Shown here one piece after another: positions 7,900 through 16,197 of a DNA stretch of 34,499 nt. The translations under genes were made by a program, and so were the position numbers. The notes beneath the pieces were generated by a model, which was not told the DNA's origin, made no database searches, and saw only the letters and a list, made by a program, of their open reading frames with translations. The DNA is from an uncultured Alistipes sp. Its GTDB lineage: Bacteria > Bacteroidota > Bacteroidia > Bacteroidales > Rikenellaceae. The stretch is from NCBI GenBank assembly GCA_949840605.1, contig CATKXN010000013.1, positions 1 to 34,499 of the forward strand, given 5' to 3'. Numbering within the stretch: position 1 is the first letter of the stretch; each line of letters begins with the position of its first letter.

Positions 7900-9774
7900 T
7901 TAGTAGCCCGGATTCTGTACGAGGTTCAGATTGACGTTCATGTCCTGCAGCGGAATCGCCAGCCAGTAGGACTTCCATACGCGGGTCATCAGTTCGGGCA
8001 TCGAGGAGATCCGGTAAAACTCTTCGGCCGTCCTGCCGTCGAGATTCCAGGCCTTGGGTTTGCGGACCATCACCTCGGGAGCCTCCTTCCAGCGTCGCAG
8101 ATCGAAGTAGCGGTGCCCCTCGATGAAGAACTCGATGGAGCGTTCGCGGCGGATGATCTGGCGCAGTTCCTCGCCCTCAGGGATGCCGCCCGCCAGCGCC
8201 CACGAAGACTCGAAACTCATCAGTCCGGCCCGGGAGCGGACCTTGTTCAGGCAATCGAGGCCCGTCCGGCTCAGCGAACCGTCGTATTCGAAATCGGCCT
8301 CTGCGTAATTCAGATAGAGTTCGGCCAGGCGCATCATCGGGTAATTGATGTGGTAGTAGGAAATCGTCAGCGTCGTCGGGTCGAAACGGTTCTGCTTGTT
8401 TATGAATTTCTTGTTGAAATATCCCGTGCAGTTCTGGGCTTCGTTGGTGATGTTCAGCGTGCTGCCGTGCGGCTCCCCCCCCCGGGCCTTGATAATCATC
8501 GTTCCGCCGTTGATTTCATACGTCCCGCGGTCGTAGCCCACGTTGGCATAAAACCGCGGCTCCTTGTACAAATGCAGATTGACGGTCTCTTTTCCGGCGT
8601 CGTAGGCATAGGGGTCGATGTTGCGGGTTGCGGGGTCCTTGTCCCACGGCAGTCCGTTCGCGGTGTAATACATCTCCACCGATTCGAACGTCGGCACGAA
8701 ATAACCCAGGAATCCCGTCGCATAGTAACCGCCCGAGCCGTTGGGGTTCTCCGTGCGGGGAGCGCTCTGACGGATGAGCGTCTGGCTTCCGTAAGTCGAT
8801 CCTACGGCGAAAATGTATTCGTCGGGGTTGTGATGGTCTGAAAAAACCTTGTGGTAGTTGTCCACCTTGCGGTCGAAATCGTCCGCGATGGAGGAATCGG
8901 GTTCGTCGAAGAGTTTGTAGCCGTTCCGCTCGCAGAAGGTGAAGGCGTCTTCGGCCGCCTCCTTCGCTGCGGCCCACTTCTCGGGATCGTACTCCTGGGC
9001 GATCAGGTGGGTGCCGTCCTTGTTGACGAAATCGGCCATGTCGGTGTTGCCGTTGTAGAGCGGGCTGGCCAGCGTCAGCAGCGCCTGCGCCTTGTAGGCT
9101 TTGGCTGCGGCCGCCGTCGCGAGGTTCAGCTGCGCGTCGGGCCGACGGGCCGGGAGCAGTTCGGCGGCTTTGTCGTACATTTCGCAGATGAACTTCACAC
9201 ATTCGTCCGCCGTGCTGCGGGCCGGGAAGAAACTTTCGCCCAGCGCATCGGCCGAGATTTCGTCGCGGACGATCACGCAGGGACCGTAGTAATTGAACAG
9301 CGTGTGGTGGTAGAGGCCGATCAGGAAATAGGCTTCGCCGCGCCAGGTGTCGTAATTCTCGGGGGTGAGGCCGGGCACTTTGTCGATGTTGTTCAGGAGC
9401 ATGTAGCAGTGCCGGATCGAAGCGTGTATGTTGTAGTTCGTGCGGCGGTTGCCCAGGTCCTCGATTTTTCCCGACCACCACATGCCGAAGTAACTCTGGC
9501 TGGGGCTTTCCAGTCCGTAGAGGATGCTCTTGTACTGAAAATAGTTGACCGCGCCCATACGGCCCGAGATGAAGTCGTCGCCGGCCATTTGCTGGGGCGT
9601 CCAGCAATGAACCAGGGGGGCGGGGATGTTCTGATACATATAGTACACGAATTTCTGACATTCGGTCTGCGACTTGAAGATGTCGTCGAAGGTCGCCTTG
9701 CTTTCGGGAACGACGTCGAGGTAATCGCATGAACCGAAAGCTGCCGCCAGAAACAGGAACAGGTATTTTTTCAT
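7900..9774 (-). CDS. SusD/RagB-family glycan-binding lipoprotein (PUL A)
   Basis: SusD proteins sit on the cell surface as the lid of the SusC channel and bind the incoming glycan. This one has 624 residues and a lipoprotein signal with cysteine 16 (FGSC). The family helix WRGEAYFLIGLYHHTLFNYYG begins at residue 144 and is the TPR-like core signature. The C-terminal signature IEFFIEGHRYFDLRRW lies near 550-565, and the protein ends in LNLVQNPGY. It starts 13 bases after susC, the usual operon order. A run of nine G on the coding strand (8475-8483) encodes the RGG at about residues 431-434 and could be prone to slippage. Confidence 0.95.
   Translation of the reverse strand: MKKYLFLFLAAAFGSCDYLDVVPESKATFDDIFKSQTECQKFVYYMYQNIPAPLVHCWTPQQMAGDDFISGRMGAVNYFQYKSILYGLESPSQSYFGMWWSGKIEDLGNRRTNYNIHASIRHCYMLLNNIDKVPGLTPENYDTWRGEAYFLIGLYHHTLFNYYGPCVIVRDEISADALGESFFPARSTADECVKFICEMYDKAAELLPARRPDAQLNLATAAAAKAYKAQALLTLASPLYNGNTDMADFVNKDGTHLIAQEYDPEKWAAAKEAAEDAFTFCERNGYKLFDEPDSSIADDFDRKVDNYHKVFSDHHNPDEYIFAVGSTYGSQTLIRQSAPRTENPNGSGGYYATGFLGYFVPTFESVEMYYTANGLPWDKDPATRNIDPYAYDAGKETVNLHLYKEPRFYANVGYDRGTYEINGGTMIIKARGGEPHGSTLNITNEAQNCTGYFNKKFINKQNRFDPTTLTISYYHINYPMMRLAELYLNYAEADFEYDGSLSRTGLDCLNKVRSRAGLMSFESSWALAGGIPEGEELRQIIRRERSIEFFIEGHRYFDLRRWKEAPEVMVRKPKAWNLDGRTAEEFYRISSMPELMTRVWKSYWLAIPLQDMNVNLNLVQNPGY
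8475..8483 (-). repeat. G9 homopolymer inside susD of PUL A
   Basis: Nine C on the plus strand read as nine G in the coding strand of susD. A change of one base would shift the frame and remove roughly the last 190 residues. Runs of this length in coding DNA can act as contingency loci, but there is no direct sign of variation here. Confidence 0.5.
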
Positions 9775-9787
9775 GGTTTCGGTTGTG

Positions 9788-12700
9788 TTAGAAATTGTAT
9801 TGTACGCCCAGGTTGAATGTCCGCTGAAGCGGATAGGAGAGTCCGTTGCCGCCTCCGAGTTCGGGGTCCCAGAATTTGAAGTCGGTGAACGTCGCCAGGT
9901 TCGATCCGGTGAAGTAGATGCGCAGCCGTTTGACGGTATAGCCCAGTTCGACGGACTTGAGCCGCAGGAACGAGCCGTTGCGAACCCACAGCGAAGAGTT
10001 TTTCGTGTTGTTCAGGTTCCATTCGGCGGACAGGCGGGGATAGTCGGCCCCGGGATCGGGGTTGCTCTCGCTCCAGTGACTGTCGGCAATCCATTGCGTG
10101 AGTCCGAATCCCGAGTTGCCGCTGTCGCAGAAGGGATGCATGTTCTGCATGAGGATCGACACGCGGCCCTGCCCCTGGAAGAAGACCGAGGCGTCGAAAT
10201 TCCTCCATTTGACCGACGCGCCGAAACCGTAGACGATCTCGGGGATCGTCGGCCGGCCGAGGATCGTGATGTCGTCGTCGTTCACTCTCCCGTCGCCGTT
10301 CAGATCGCGGTACTTGATGTCGCCCGGCCGGACGTTTTGATAGGTGTGCGCCGGCGAAGATGCGATGTCGGCTTCGTCGGCGAAAAAGCCGTCGGCCACC
10401 AGTCCCGAGATCGAATTGATCGGATGGCCGATCTCCGACTGGTATTTCGGGGTTCCGGGAGGCTCGTCGCGCTCGGTGATCTCGTTGTGGGCGTAGGTAA
10501 ACGATCCCCGGGCCGAAACGATGAGGTCCTTGCCGATCGCTTTGTTGTATTCGAGCGAGAAGTCGACGCCCCGGTTTTTCACGGCTCCGATGTTGCCGTA
10601 GGGCTGCGTGCCGGTATAACCCGAAGTGGCCGGGATCGAACGTCGCTGCATGAAGATGCCGGTGCGTTTCTCGTGGAAGACGTCGGCGATCAGCATCAGG
10701 TCGTTGAACAGGCCCAGTTCCAGACCGAAATTGGTTTTGGTGCTGACTTCCCAGGTTGCGGCGGCATTGCCCAGTGTGGCGATCGTCGTACCCTTCATGG
10801 CGGTGAATTCGGGGCCGATGTACCAATTCATGTTCTGGTCGATGTTGATCTCGGTAACGTAGGGGAAGCGAATCGCCAGCACGTCGTTGCCCGATTTGCC
10901 GTAGGAAAAACGGAATTTGAGCAGGCTGACGACTTCGTTCAGCGGTTTGAAGAACGGTTCGTTGGAGATGTTGTAGCCCACGGCCACCGACGGGAAGAAG
11001 CCGAATCGTTTGCCGGGGGCGAAGTTCTCCGAACCGTTGTAACCGAAGTTGATCTCCATCATGTAACGGTTCTTGAACGCGTAGGTAATACGTCCGGCCA
11101 GTCCCTGTTCGCGATAAGGAAGCACATCGTTCTCTTTGGCGTCGGGCGTGTTGTAGACGCGTTCCTTCTGGTGGTAGACCAGCAGGGCGTTCACGTCGTG
11201 GGCGTCGTTGAAGCTGCGCGTGTATTCGATCGAACCCTGGAGCGAATTCTCGCGGTAACCGTCTTTGCCCGTGGTGATCGTGTAGTAATTCGTACCCGGT
11301 TTGCCGAGGATGGACGTGTCGTACGCATAGTCGCCCGTTTCGGGGTCCTGCCGGTATTGGTTCAGTTTGAAGTAATAGGGCTGCGTGTTTTTATAGCTGG
11401 CGGAGTATACGTAGTTGTAGAACGACGCCTGACCCTTGATCTTCAACCCCGGGGTGATGAATTTCAGATCCTGGTCGAGGTTGATCGTTTCGGTGTAATA
11501 GGAGTAGTGGCGGTCGCCGAATCCGCGGCACATCAGGGCATAGGGGTTGAGCTCGTTGGACGTGCCGTTGGGGGCCTCGATGCTGCCGTAGCGGACGAAA
11601 TTGTCCCCTTCCTGCGACGGCCATGTCGCCGGGAAATGCACGGGATTGGCCCGCATGGTGTAATAGAAGAGGTTCTTGAGGTCCTCCGTCGGGGCGTGGC
11701 GGAAATGGAGCTGGGTGTTCATGCGTACGCTCAGCCGGGTGGTGTTGGTGATTTTCGCCGCGACGTTGCTCTGGAAGAGGTATTTCTTGTAGTTGACGTT
11801 GGTGTTGAATTTCGAGGCGTTGGGCGAGTTGAGGATGCCGTTTTCATTGTAGAACGTGGCGTTCAGGAAGTAGTCGACCCGCTTCCCTCCGCCGGTAATG
11901 TTGGCGTTCACATTCTGGTTCATCGTGTAGTTCTTGAACAGAATCCGGTACCAGTCGTTGTTCGGGAAGATATGGGGATTGCGTTTTTCGCGTGTGCCGT
12001 CGATCTTGTCCTGCGAGTAGTACATCATGCCTGCAGCCTCGTTGTAGGCTTTCATGTAGGTCACGCCGTCGGCGATGTCCTGCACGCTGGTGGGCATCGA
12101 CCAGCCGTTCTCGACGCGCAGGTTGATGTTCATGCGCTCCATATCGCGGCCGCTTTTGGTCGTGATGAGCAGTACGCCGTTGGCTCCCCGCGAGCCGTAG
12201 AGGGCTGTGGCCGTGGCGTCTTTGAGGACGGAGAACGATTCGATGGTTTCGGGGGCTATCGAGTTGAGCATCATGGTGTTGATTTCCACGCCGTCCATAA
12301 CGATCAGCGGAGCGGTGTTCTTGCCGAACGTCGAGATGCCGCGTATCCAGAAGTTGGCGCCGTCGGCTCCCGGCTCGCCCGTTTGCTGCGTGGCGATTAC
12401 GCCGGCGATTTTGCCCGCAAACGAAGAGGTCAGGTTGCTGGAAGGAAAATCGAGACTCGAAGGCTTCACGGCCTGGACGGCGCCGACTACGCTCTCCTTC
12501 TTCTGGATGCCGAATCCGACTACGACCACATCTTCGATCGAACTGGCCTGTTCGTTCAGGCTGACGAGCTTCATCAGCTGGATGTCCCTGACCAGAATGC
12601 GTTTGGTCTCGTAGCCCAGGAACTGGAACGTGACTTCCCGTGCGTCGGCTGGGAGTTTGAGCGCATAATTGCCGTCGGCGTCGGTCAGCACACCGATCGT

Positions 12701-13111
12701 AGTTCCCTCGACCAGTACGCTGGCGCCGGCGATCGGCTGGTTGTCCGCCGACGAGATGACCGTTCCGCGGACGGTCCGGTCTTTTCCGGCCGGCGGCGTG
12801 TCGGCGACCGCGCGTTTCGAGATGGTCACCAGCTTGCCGTTGACCGAGTAGCGCAGCGACGGGTCGAGCACCTGGTCGAGCACGGTCCGGATCGTCGCTT
12901 TGTCGAACGTCGCCGTGACGGGTCTGTCGGCGTCGAGCTCCTTGTTCTCGAAGATGAACGAATACCCGGTCTGCGCCTCTACTTCCTCGAGTACCGTCTT
13001 CAGGGGAACCCGCCGGAACACCTTGGTGATGGTCTGCGCATCGACGGCGGCCGCAAGGAGCAGCCCGACCGTCAGGGCGGCGATTTTTTTGAGATGTAGA
13101 TTTACATGCAT
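9788..13111 (-). CDS. SusC/RagA-family TonB-dependent transporter with STN signalling domain (PUL A)
   Basis: This 1107-residue outer-membrane protein imports oligosaccharides using TonB energy. After a signal peptide (about 1-26) comes an STN domain (30-99, VFRRVPLKTVLEEVEAQTGY onward). Next are a carboxypeptidase-like beta-sandwich (114-190), the TonB box DVVVVGFG (194-201), a plug domain with IRGISTFG and LYGSRGANGV, and a long barrel. STN domains occur in transporters that signal to a FecR anti-sigma factor, and the gene just upstream encodes FecR. That fits trans-envelope control, in which loaded SusC activates its own locus. The ATG lies 40 bases after the fecR stop codon, and susD follows by 13 bases. 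Confidence 0.97.
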   Translation of the reverse strand: MHVNLHLKKIAALTVGLLLAAAVDAQTITKVFRRVPLKTVLEEVEAQTGYSFIFENKELDADRPVTATFDKATIRTVLDQVLDPSLRYSVNGKLVTISKRAVADTPPAGKDRTVRGTVISSADNQPIAGASVLVEGTTIGVLTDADGNYALKLPADAREVTFQFLGYETKRILVRDIQLMKLVSLNEQASSIEDVVVVGFGIQKKESVVGAVQAVKPSSLDFPSSNLTSSFAGKIAGVIATQQTGEPGADGANFWIRGISTFGKNTAPLIVMDGVEINTMMLNSIAPETIESFSVLKDATATALYGSRGANGVLLITTKSGRDMERMNINLRVENGWSMPTSVQDIADGVTYMKAYNEAAGMMYYSQDKIDGTREKRNPHIFPNNDWYRILFKNYTMNQNVNANITGGGKRVDYFLNATFYNENGILNSPNASKFNTNVNYKKYLFQSNVAAKITNTTRLSVRMNTQLHFRHAPTEDLKNLFYYTMRANPVHFPATWPSQEGDNFVRYGSIEAPNGTSNELNPYALMCRGFGDRHYSYYTETINLDQDLKFITPGLKIKGQASFYNYVYSASYKNTQPYYFKLNQYRQDPETGDYAYDTSILGKPGTNYYTITTGKDGYRENSLQGSIEYTRSFNDAHDVNALLVYHQKERVYNTPDAKENDVLPYREQGLAGRITYAFKNRYMMEINFGYNGSENFAPGKRFGFFPSVAVGYNISNEPFFKPLNEVVSLLKFRFSYGKSGNDVLAIRFPYVTEINIDQNMNWYIGPEFTAMKGTTIATLGNAAATWEVSTKTNFGLELGLFNDLMLIADVFHEKRTGIFMQRRSIPATSGYTGTQPYGNIGAVKNRGVDFSLEYNKAIGKDLIVSARGSFTYAHNEITERDEPPGTPKYQSEIGHPINSISGLVADGFFADEADIASSPAHTYQNVRPGDIKYRDLNGDGRVNDDDITILGRPTIPEIVYGFGASVKWRNFDASVFFQGQGRVSILMQNMHPFCDSGNSGFGLTQWIADSHWSESNPDPGADYPRLSAEWNLNNTKNSSLWVRNGSFLRLKSVELGYTVKRLRIYFTGSNLATFTDFKFWDPELGGGNGLSYPLQRTFNLGVQYNF

Positions 13112-13151
13112 AAAATAAGGATGGGTTAATAGAACTGGTTTTTATGTTGAG

Positions 13152-14132
13152 TTACTTGTTGTCCGTCCGGCGGTCGACGCAGTAGTGGGTGCCCCGGCGT
13201 TCTACCGTAATCGGCAGGATTTCGCCCAGAGCCTTCAGCACCGTTTCGATATGCTCCGCGTTGGTGAGCGACACCCGGAAGGTCTTGTTGTCGAATGCCG
13301 CGGTGCAGAGTTCTATTTCGACGTCGTATTCCCGAGCAAGCCGTCTCAGCAGGGCCGGCAGCGTGATGGCGTCGTAACGGATGGCTCCGTCTATCCAGGC
13401 GCGGAACTGGTCGACGTCGGCCTGCTCCCGGCTGGCCTGTCGGGTGGCGCAGTTGTAGGTGATCAGATCGCCGGGAGACATCGTGTCGCTTCCTGCGGAC
13501 GATTCGAAGCGCAGCGAGCCCTCCATGAGCGCCGCCAGCACGTCCGGTTCACCGTCGTAGGCCGAGATGTTGAATTTGGTGCCCAGGACGGTGAACGTGC
13601 ACTCCTGTGCCAGCACGCGGAAGGGCAGGCTGGTGTTCCGGGTCACTTCGAAGTAAGCCTCGCCCTGGAGCGTAACGTCGCGCGAGGTGCGGTTGAACCC
13701 CGAATCGTAGCTCAGCGCCGAACCGGCATTGAGCCATACCTGCGTGCCGTCGGGCAGCGATATTCGGCTGCTGGTTCCCAACGGAGACTCCACCGTGAAG
13801 AGTTGGTTCGCCGCCGTTTGCTGCGACATGTATAATGCGGCGAACGTCGACAGCAGGACGACGATGGCCGCGGTTGCGGCCGTGAGCCGGATGCGCAGAC
13901 TGCGGATGCGCTGCACATAGTCCGATTTGTGCATTTTGTCCCGGAGCCGATTGAGCAGGGCTATTTCGTCCGAAGAGGGAACGTGTTCCGTTTTCCATTC
14001 CTGTTCCCATCGGCGGAACAGCTCTTCATGTTCTTTTTCTGCGGTGATGAAACGATACAACCGGCGTTCTCCGGCCGGAGAAAGGTTCCCTTCGAAATAG
14101 AGGCGCGCAAGTTTTTTCGGGTTGTTATTCAT
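13152..14132 (-). CDS. FecR-family anti-sigma factor
   Basis: The protein spans the inner membrane and holds the cognate ECF sigma factor until SusC signals. The ATG at 14132 gives 326 residues, with GGAAAAG about 5 bases upstream as a ribosome-binding site; a TTG four codons earlier is less convincing. A cytoplasmic part of about 80 residues is followed by one membrane helix near 83-101 (AATAAIVVLLSTFAALY). The periplasmic FecR domain contains LGTSSRISLPDGTQVWLNAGS and EAYFEV. A C-terminal DUF4974-type domain (LLRRLAREYDVEIEL onward) is expected to contact the SusC STN domain. The gene lies between the sigma gene and susC, but a terminator separates it from the sigma gene. Confidence 0.93.
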   Translation of the reverse strand: MNNNPKKLARLYFEGNLSPAGERRLYRFITAEKEHEELFRRWEQEWKTEHVPSSDEIALLNRLRDKMHKSDYVQRIRSLRIRLTAATAAIVVLLSTFAALYMSQQTAANQLFTVESPLGTSSRISLPDGTQVWLNAGSALSYDSGFNRTSRDVTLQGEAYFEVTRNTSLPFRVLAQECTFTVLGTKFNISAYDGEPDVLAALMEGSLRFESSAGSDTMSPGDLITYNCATRQASREQADVDQFRAWIDGAIRYDAITLPALLRRLAREYDVEIELCTAAFDNKTFRVSLTNAEHIETVLKALGEILPITVERRGTHYCVDRRTDNK

Positions 14133-14195
14133 GGTCTTTTCCAATCGCCTTTGTTGGAATAACGATCCAGTCTCGTTTTACCCAACCTGCGGGCG

Positions 14196-14232
14196 AAAAA
14201 AATCCCCGCCGGCATGACTGCACCGGCGGGGA
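14196..14232 (-). terminator. Terminator between the PUL A sigma gene and fecR
   Basis: A perfect 10-bp stem (14203-14212 with 14223-14232) has a 10-base loop. In the minus-strand transcript it is followed at once by seven U (14196-14202). It lies 37 bases after the sigma gene stop codon. No TAnnTTTG box was found between it and fecR, so fecR and susC may use a promoter read by the ECF sigma factor itself. Confidence 0.8.
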
Positions 14233-14268
14233 AAATGGAGTAAATGGTTTATGGGGTGATAATCCGTA

Positions 14269-14871
14269 CTAATCGGAACCCAACAGCCAGGAGAGGATGG
14301 CGACCTGCACGAAGAACGATTTGTTCCGGCCCAGGGCTTCGATAAAAATGTGAAGGGCCTTGCGGATATGCTTCTCGACGGCCTGGAGCGATATCTGCAG
14401 CTGCTCGGCGATCTCCCTGTTTTTCAGTCCTTGAAAACGGCTCAGTACGAATACCTCGCGGCAGCGGTCGGGCAGCGAGTCGAGTATGGTCTGTATCTGC
14501 TGTTCAAGTTCGTCGTAGAGATAGGTTCGCTCCGTGTCGTTCAGCGCGAAATCATAATTGTATAAACGCTCCTCGCCCTTGATCTTCGAGCGGTAACAAA
14601 GTTTGTACTGATCGATGATTTTCTTGTGTTTCAGATGGTCGAGACATCGGTTCCGGACCATGACGAAAAGCAGCATGGATGCTTCCTGCCGATTGATGGA
14701 CCTATACATGCTGCGTCTCTTCCATAGATTCATAAAGCAGTCCTGCACCAGATCCTGCGCTTCCGTGAGGTCGTTGACGAAACGTCGGGCATAGGCTGTC
14801 AGCCGGAGCTGATAATCGATATAAAGTTGTTCGAAATCCTGCCGTGCGGAGGCCTTGTTCTGGGGATTCAT
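14269..14871 (-). CDS. ECF sigma-70 factor, FecI-like (PUL A)
   Basis: The 200-residue protein directs RNA polymerase to its target promoters, most likely the fecR-susC operon. Sigma region 2 covers about 13-85 (DLTEAQDLVQDCFMNLWKRR). Region 4 covers about 128-180 (DSLPDRCREVFVLSRFQGL, then helix-turn-helix NREIAEQLQISLQAVEKHIR). The tail FFVQVAILSWLLG (186-198) is hydrophobic, as in many Bacteroides expansion-family sigma factors. The gene has a near-perfect housekeeping promoter and its own terminator, so it is expressed apart from the rest of the locus. The FecR encoded next to it is the probable partner. Confidence 0.95.
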   Translation of the reverse strand: MNPQNKASARQDFEQLYIDYQLRLTAYARRFVNDLTEAQDLVQDCFMNLWKRRSMYRSINRQEASMLLFVMVRNRCLDHLKHKKIIDQYKLCYRSKIKGEERLYNYDFALNDTERTYLYDELEQQIQTILDSLPDRCREVFVLSRFQGLKNREIAEQLQISLQAVEKHIRKALHIFIEALGRNKSFFVQVAILSWLLGSD

Positions 14872-14911
14872 GCTACCTGACTCTACTCGGTTTGTTCATA
14901 TAAGCCGAAAA

Positions 14912-14943
14912 CAAAAGTAGCAGTTTCTTGTTTCATATACAAA
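14912..14943 (-). promoter_or_regulatory. Housekeeping promoter of the PUL A sigma gene
   Basis: On the minus strand TTTG (14940-14943), exactly 20 bases, then TACTTTTG (14912-14919) matches the Bacteroidetes consensus. Transcription would start near 14906, about 35 bases before the ATG. Confidence 0.75.
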
Positions 14944-15029
14944 AACAAATGTTCTATTTTCATGGACGGATTCCGAAAGAAGTTTGCGGCGGCGGGTTTC
15001 CCGACAATGGTATTCCGAAAATATTTTCG

Positions 15030-15037
15030 TACTTTTG
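15030..15037 (+). promoter_or_regulatory. Probable -7 element of the CDF transporter gene
   Basis: TACTTTTG fits TAnnTTTG and lies 17 bases before the ATG at 15055, which would leave a leader of about 12 bases. No clear TTTG element was found at the expected -33 position. Confidence 0.5.
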
Positions 15038-15054
15038 ACCGATAAATTCCATCT

Positions 15055-15954
15055 ATGTCCGACGCCCCGCAAATACGTAAACGCCGCATTTACCGCGTGA
15101 CCCTCATCGGTTTCGCGGTCAACCTCGTGTTGTCGCTCGCGAAACTCGCCGCCGGCGTCTTCGGGCGAAGCGGCGCGATGGTCGCCGACGCCGTGCATTC
15201 GTTCTCCGACCTGGCGACCGACATCGTCGTGATCGTCTTCGCGCGGATCTCGGCCAAGCCCCGCGACGACGGGCACGATTACGGCCACGGCAAATACGAG
15301 ACTCTCGCCACGATCCTCATCAGCATCGCGCTGGGCGTCGTGGGGGTCGGAATTCTGGTCAACAGCATCGGGGCCGTCCGGGTGGTGCTCGACGGCGGGC
15401 AGCTGCCCCGGCCCGGCCTGATCGCTCTCGTGGCGGCGGTCCTTTCGATCGCGGCCAAGGAGATTCTTTACCGCTATACCGTCCGCGAGGGGCGTGCGAT
15501 CGACAGCCCCAGCGTCGTGGCCAACGCCTGGCACCACCGCAGCGACGCCCTTTCGTCGTTCGGAACGCTCGCCGGCATCGGATGCGCCTATTTTCTGGGC
15601 GACAGGTGGCGCATCGCCGACCCGATCGCCGCGCTGGTCGTGGCGGTGTTCATCTTCAAGGTGGCCTTCGACCTGATCCGCACGGGGTTGGACGAACTGC
15701 TCGAGAAGTCGCTCCCCGAAGAGACGGAGCGGGAGATTCTGCGCATCGTGACGCTCGATCCCGCCGTCCGGGAGCCGCACAACCTCCGCACGCGGCGTAT
15801 CGGCGCCGCCATTGCCATCGAGGTCCATGTCCGTGTCGACGGGTCGATGAGCGTCGCGCACTCCCATGATCTGACGGTCGGCATCGAACGCCGCCTGCGG
15901 GAGCGTTTCGGCGAGGGAACGATGATCGCCGTTCATGTGGAACCGCTGAAATAG
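15055..15954 (+). CDS. Cation diffusion facilitator (CDF) family metal exporter
   Basis: CDF proteins are inner-membrane dimers that export divalent metals, most often Zn2+, in exchange for protons. This 299-residue protein has the expected membrane helices over about residues 14-210. The metal-binding HxxxD pairs are H48/D52 in DAVHSFSD and H160/D164 in NAWHHRSD, a set associated with zinc transport. The region DGHDYGHGKYE (72-82) is the conserved cytoplasmic loop between helices 2 and 3. The C-terminal cytoplasmic domain (about 215-299) carries IAIEVHVRVDGSMSVAHSHDL. The gene is transcribed away from the PUL A sigma gene and is probably a single-gene unit. The exact metal cannot be determined. 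Confidence 0.93.
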   Translation: MSDAPQIRKRRIYRVTLIGFAVNLVLSLAKLAAGVFGRSGAMVADAVHSFSDLATDIVVIVFARISAKPRDDGHDYGHGKYETLATILISIALGVVGVGILVNSIGAVRVVLDGGQLPRPGLIALVAAVLSIAAKEILYRYTVREGRAIDSPSVVANAWHHRSDALSSFGTLAGIGCAYFLGDRWRIADPIAALVVAVFIFKVAFDLIRTGLDELLEKSLPEETEREILRIVTLDPAVREPHNLRTRRIGAAIAIEVHVRVDGSMSVAHSHDLTVGIERRLRERFGEGTMIAVHVEPLK

Positions 15955-16033
15955 CGGGCGCTCTTCACGGCACGGAATTTGCAGGTTCCGGGGTGATAAA
16001 TTGTGCCGGCAAATTTCCGGCAGAGTAGAAAAA

Positions 16034-16065
16034 TTTGGTTTTTTCGGAAAATGTGCTTATATTGC
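16034..16065 (+). promoter_or_regulatory. Probable promoter of the RpoE-like sigma gene
   Basis: TTTG (16034-16037), 20 bases, then TATATTGC (16058-16065) is a near match to the Bacteroidetes consensus. Transcription would start near 16071, giving a leader of about 125 bases before the sigma gene. Confidence 0.55.
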
Positions 16066-16111
16066 CATCGTAAAGCCTCCGGAAACGCCGACGTTTCACA
16101 AGGCCCGGACA

Positions 16112-16186
16112 ATGATTATCAACGACATCTGTAACTCTAAAGGGATTGCCTATCGGGAAAGAAATCTACTCTTAGTAACTAATTAG
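16112..16186 (+). CDS. Possible 24-residue leader ORF before the sigma gene
   Basis: An ATG at 16112 opens a frame of 24 codons ending in TAG at 16184-16186, inside the leader of the sigma gene. The last base of its stop begins GGAG, a plausible ribosome-binding site for the sigma ATG at 16198, so coupling of translation is possible. The peptide (MIINDICNSKGIAYRERN...) resembles nothing known to me, and such short frames arise by chance. Confidence 0.25.
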   Translation: MIINDICNSKGIAYRERNLLLVTN

Positions 16187-16197
16187 GAGACAAGAGT

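Noticed and set aside
9773..13099. Open plus-strand frame of 1108 codons opposite the PUL A susC
   Set aside because: It is exactly antisense to a clear SusC gene and its translation is rich in R, G, V and H with no recognisable domain, the usual shadow in GC-rich coding DNA.
14133..14144. TTG start for fecR four codons upstream
   Set aside because: The ATG at 14132 has GGAAAAG at a good distance; the TTG has no ribosome-binding site of its own.
16004..16022. Hairpin after the CDF gene (6-bp stem) as a terminator
   Set aside because: The stem is short and no T run follows, so it was not called.
16001..16186. TTG-initiated 61-codon frame before the RpoE-like sigma gene
   Set aside because: It would begin upstream of the predicted promoter and has no family features; only its last 24 codons are kept, as a low-confidence leader ORF.
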